A stretch of 7,879 bases of DNA from Alphaproteobacteria bacterium (GTDB lineage Bacteria; Pseudomonadota; Alphaproteobacteria; MED-G09): assembly GCA_018658685.1 (NCBI GenBank), contig JABHUT010000121.1, forward strand, positions 1 through 7,879. Reading direction: 5' to 3'. Under the pieces are notes generated by a model. That model saw only the letters and a list, made by a program, of their open reading frames with translations, was not told where the DNA came from and ran no database searches. Shown in pieces: positions 6,159-7,879 of the stretch; within the stretch, counting starts at the first letter, position 1; each line of letters starts with the position of its first letter. Position numbers and translations under genes: made by a program.

Positions 6159-7879
6159 TCAAAAACCCCCTAAAATATTATCAATTCTTTTTGTTTCTAG
6201 TTCAAAAATTTCTGAACAAATAGACTTTGATAAACCAACTGTATTAGGTAAGATTTGTGTCGAGAAAAATATTGCCATATCTTTTTTACTTTCGAAAAAA
6301 TCCCTATTTTCATGGTCTTTCAAGGATAGAGCTCCTTTTATCAAATAATGAGCCCCAGCAGTTATTCCTAGTAGATTAAGATAATCTGATGCAACAAATA
6401 ATGCAGAATAATTTTCATTTGATTTAATCCTTTGAGATAATTTCTCAGTTGAGATCTTGACGCTGTCAAAAGCATCTGAAAAATTTTTAGATATTAATTG
6501 AAAATCTTTATTATTTTCTTTTATACACATTGATAGAGTATTGTCGAATTCACTCATAAAGTTCTTTAAGCCCTCTCCATCAGAAATAAGTAGTTTTCGC
6601 ATAACTAAATCGATTGCCTGAATACCATTTGTTCCCTCATAAATAGGAGCAATTCTAGAATCTCTAAAAAATTGAGCTACTCCAGTTTCTTCAACAAAAC
6701 CCATTCCGCCATGAATTTGAATTCCTAAAGATGCAACCTCAACTCCAACATCTGTTGACCAAGATTTTGAAATTGGAGTTAATAAATCAGCCTTTAACTT
6801 AAATTTTTCTCTGACAGATTTATCGGGGTGAGATTCTGATAAATCAATTGAAATTGCATTATCATAACATATAGCTCTAGAAGCTTCGGTTAAAGTTTTC
6901 ATTTTTAAAAGCATTTTTGAAACATCTGGATGATTAATTATTTCTACGCTTTCTGGGTTTTCATTTTTATAATGTTTTCCTTGTTTTCTCTCTTTTGAAT
7001 AAAGGATTGATTGTTGAAGTGCTCTTTCTGATATTCCCACGCCTTGCATACCTACATTCAGTCTTGCATTATTCATCATTGTAAACATACATGCGAGACC
7101 ATTGTTTTCTTGTCCCAATAAATATCCTACAGCTCTATCTTTTTCTCCAAAAGACATTACGCATGTTGGGGATGCATGTATTCCAAGCTTCTTCTCTAAA
7201 CCAATACACTTCAAGTCATTTCTTTTTATTTCACCTGAAGAATCATCTTCTAGAAATTTGGGCACTATAAATAATGATATTCCTTTATTTCCTTTAGGAG
7301 ATCCCTCAATCCTAGCAAGAACAAGATGAATAATATTTTCAGACATATCATGCTCGCCAAAGGTTATATAAATTTTAGTACCCTTAATCCCATAAGTATC
7401 GTCATTATTCTTTATGGCGCTTGTATTCAAAGAACCCACATCTGAACCAGCTTGAGGTTCAGTAAGATTCATAGTGCCCGACCACTCACCAGTTAAAAGT
7501 TTTGGTAAATATTTCTTTTTTTGAGTGTCTGTTCCGTGCTGACTTATTGCTTCAATTGATCCTTGAGTTAACATCGGGCATAAAGAAAAACTCATATTAG
7601 CAGAATTCCATAATTCTTGAGTCATTACTGCTAATGTCCTAGGCAATCCTTGACCACCATACTCAGGAGATCCAGATATAGTTCCCCAAGATGATTCTAT
7701 AAATTTTATATAAGCGTCTTTAAATCCCGGTGGTGTAATAACATCAGCCCCCTCCAACTTAGAGCCAACCTTATCCCCAATATGATTTAAAGGAGCAATT
7801 GTTGAATCTGCTAATTTTGATGCTTCTAAAAGCAACGATTCAACAAAATCAGCGTCTATATCAGGCCATACATTGGAAT
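6159..7879 (-). CDS. acyl-CoA dehydrogenase, DmdC-like (5' end beyond window)
   Basis: This is a flavin (FAD) acyl-CoA dehydrogenase that makes a trans-2 double bond in an acyl-CoA and passes electrons to electron-transfer flavoprotein. The reading frame stays open to the right edge, giving 572 complete codons with no start, so it is a partial gene. The residues before the in-frame TTG at 7835 (VWPDIDADFVESLLLEA) continue family-like sequence, so that TTG is not the start. Numbering from the first full codon (7877): TPPGFKDAY near 48-56, NLTEPQAGSD at 137-146 (flavin/substrate loop), GEHDMSENIIHLVLAR near 174-189, MFTMMNNARLNVGMQG at 264-279, IHGGMGF near 388-394, and IYEGTNGIQ with the presumed catalytic base Glu414. 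A C-terminal helical extension of about 140 residues follows. The long form, the extension and these motifs fit the 3-methylmercaptopropionyl-CoA dehydrogenase (DmdC) group of about 590-600 residues. Many members are annotated this way without testing, so the substrate is uncertain and no symbol is given. Confidence 0.93.
   Translation of the reverse strand, partial: SNVWPDIDADFVESLLLEASKLADSTIAPLNHIGDKVGSKLEGADVITPPGFKDAYIKFIESSWGTISGSPEYGGQGLPRTLAVMTQELWNSANMSFSLCPMLTQGSIEAISQHGTDTQKKKYLPKLLTGEWSGTMNLTEPQAGSDVGSLNTSAIKNNDDTYGIKGTKIYITFGEHDMSENIIHLVLARIEGSPKGNKGISLFIVPKFLEDDSSGEIKRNDLKCIGLEKKLGIHASPTCVMSFGEKDRAVGYLLGQENNGLACMFTMMNNARLNVGMQGVGISERALQQSILYSKERKQGKHYKNENPESVEIINHPDVSKMLLKMKTLTEASRAICYDNAISIDLSESHPDKSVREKFKLKADLLTPISKSWSTDVGVEVASLGIQIHGGMGFVEETGVAQFFRDSRIAPIYEGTNGIQAIDLVMRKLLISDGEGLKNFMSEFDNTLSMCIKENNKDFQLISKNFSDAFDSVKISTEKLSQRIKSNENYSALFVASDYLNLLGITAGAHYLIKGALSLKDHENRDFFESKKDMAIFFSTQILPNTVGLSKSICSEIFELETKRIDNILGGF
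6166..6171 (-). promoter_or_regulatory. ribosome binding site of the metallo-hydrolase, inside the end of the dehydrogenase gene
   Basis: AGGGGG on the minus strand lies 7 bases before the ATG at 6158 and forms part of the last Leu-Gly-Gly codons of the acyl-CoA dehydrogenase. It is the clearest Shine-Dalgarno in the window. Together with the directly abutting TGA and ATG, it indicates translational coupling. Confidence 0.6.

Noticed and set aside
6115..6348. 77-codon plus-strand open frame spanning the hydrolase/dehydrogenase junction
   Set aside because: It is antisense to two real genes and has low-complexity, serine-rich composition typical of reverse-complement translation.
7102..7329. 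75-codon plus-strand open frame inside the dehydrogenase gene
   Set aside because: It is antisense to a conserved part of the acyl-CoA dehydrogenase and shows no independent coding signals.
1..7879. A defence, mobile or otherwise novel system
   Set aside because: Every substantial frame matches a well-known metabolic or repair family. I saw no repeats, integrase, transposase, RNA gene or compositional break across the window.

Overview
The window is AT-rich (about one third G+C by eye), densely packed bacterial DNA. All genes are housekeeping or catabolic. Several features point to a low-GC, streamlined alphaproteobacterium, probably marine: an adjacent fabI-aroC pair, the xseB-ispA-dxs order, proteins of alphaproteobacterial type (for example the DXS N-terminus and the DmdC-like acyl-CoA dehydrogenase), and almost no intergenic sequence. 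This placement is inferred from gene content and order. I cannot name a genus.

Layout: two transcription units point at each other. On the + strand, fabI (79-891) is followed after 8 bases by aroC (900-1979). They encode enoyl-ACP reductase of fatty-acid synthesis and chorismate synthase, the last shikimate-pathway step. On the - strand, read from the right edge inwards, come five tightly spaced genes. They are a DmdC-type acyl-CoA dehydrogenase that is cut off by the window end (6159-7879), an MBL-fold metallo-hydrolase (5100-6158), xseB (4829-5083), ispA (3930-4823, or 4832 if a TTG start is used) and dxs (1986-3908). Their junctions are a stop codon abutting a start codon, a 16-base gap, a 5-base gap or a 2-base overlap depending on the ispA start, and a 21-base gap, so they look like one operon. 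aroC and dxs converge with only 6 bases between their stop codons, and I see no hairpin terminator there.

How the genes work together: dxs makes 1-deoxy-D-xylulose 5-phosphate, the entry point of the MEP isoprenoid pathway. ispA elongates the resulting C5 units to farnesyl diphosphate for quinones, undecaprenyl phosphate and similar products. xseB (exonuclease VII small subunit) is the long-known passenger in this cluster. The acyl-CoA dehydrogenase and the MBL hydrolase form a translationally coupled pair upstream. The dehydrogenase resembles the 3-methylmercaptopropionyl-CoA dehydrogenase (DmdC) branch of the family, which would suit a marine organism that degrades dimethylsulfoniopropionate, but the true substrate cannot be read from sequence.

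I found no RNA genes, mobile elements, CRISPR arrays or repeats, and no gene-free stretch longer than about 80 bases. I found no convincing novel system. The points worth a second look are the coupled dehydrogenase/hydrolase pair, several start-codon decisions (TTG versus ATG), the truncated right-hand gene and the terminator-less convergent junction.
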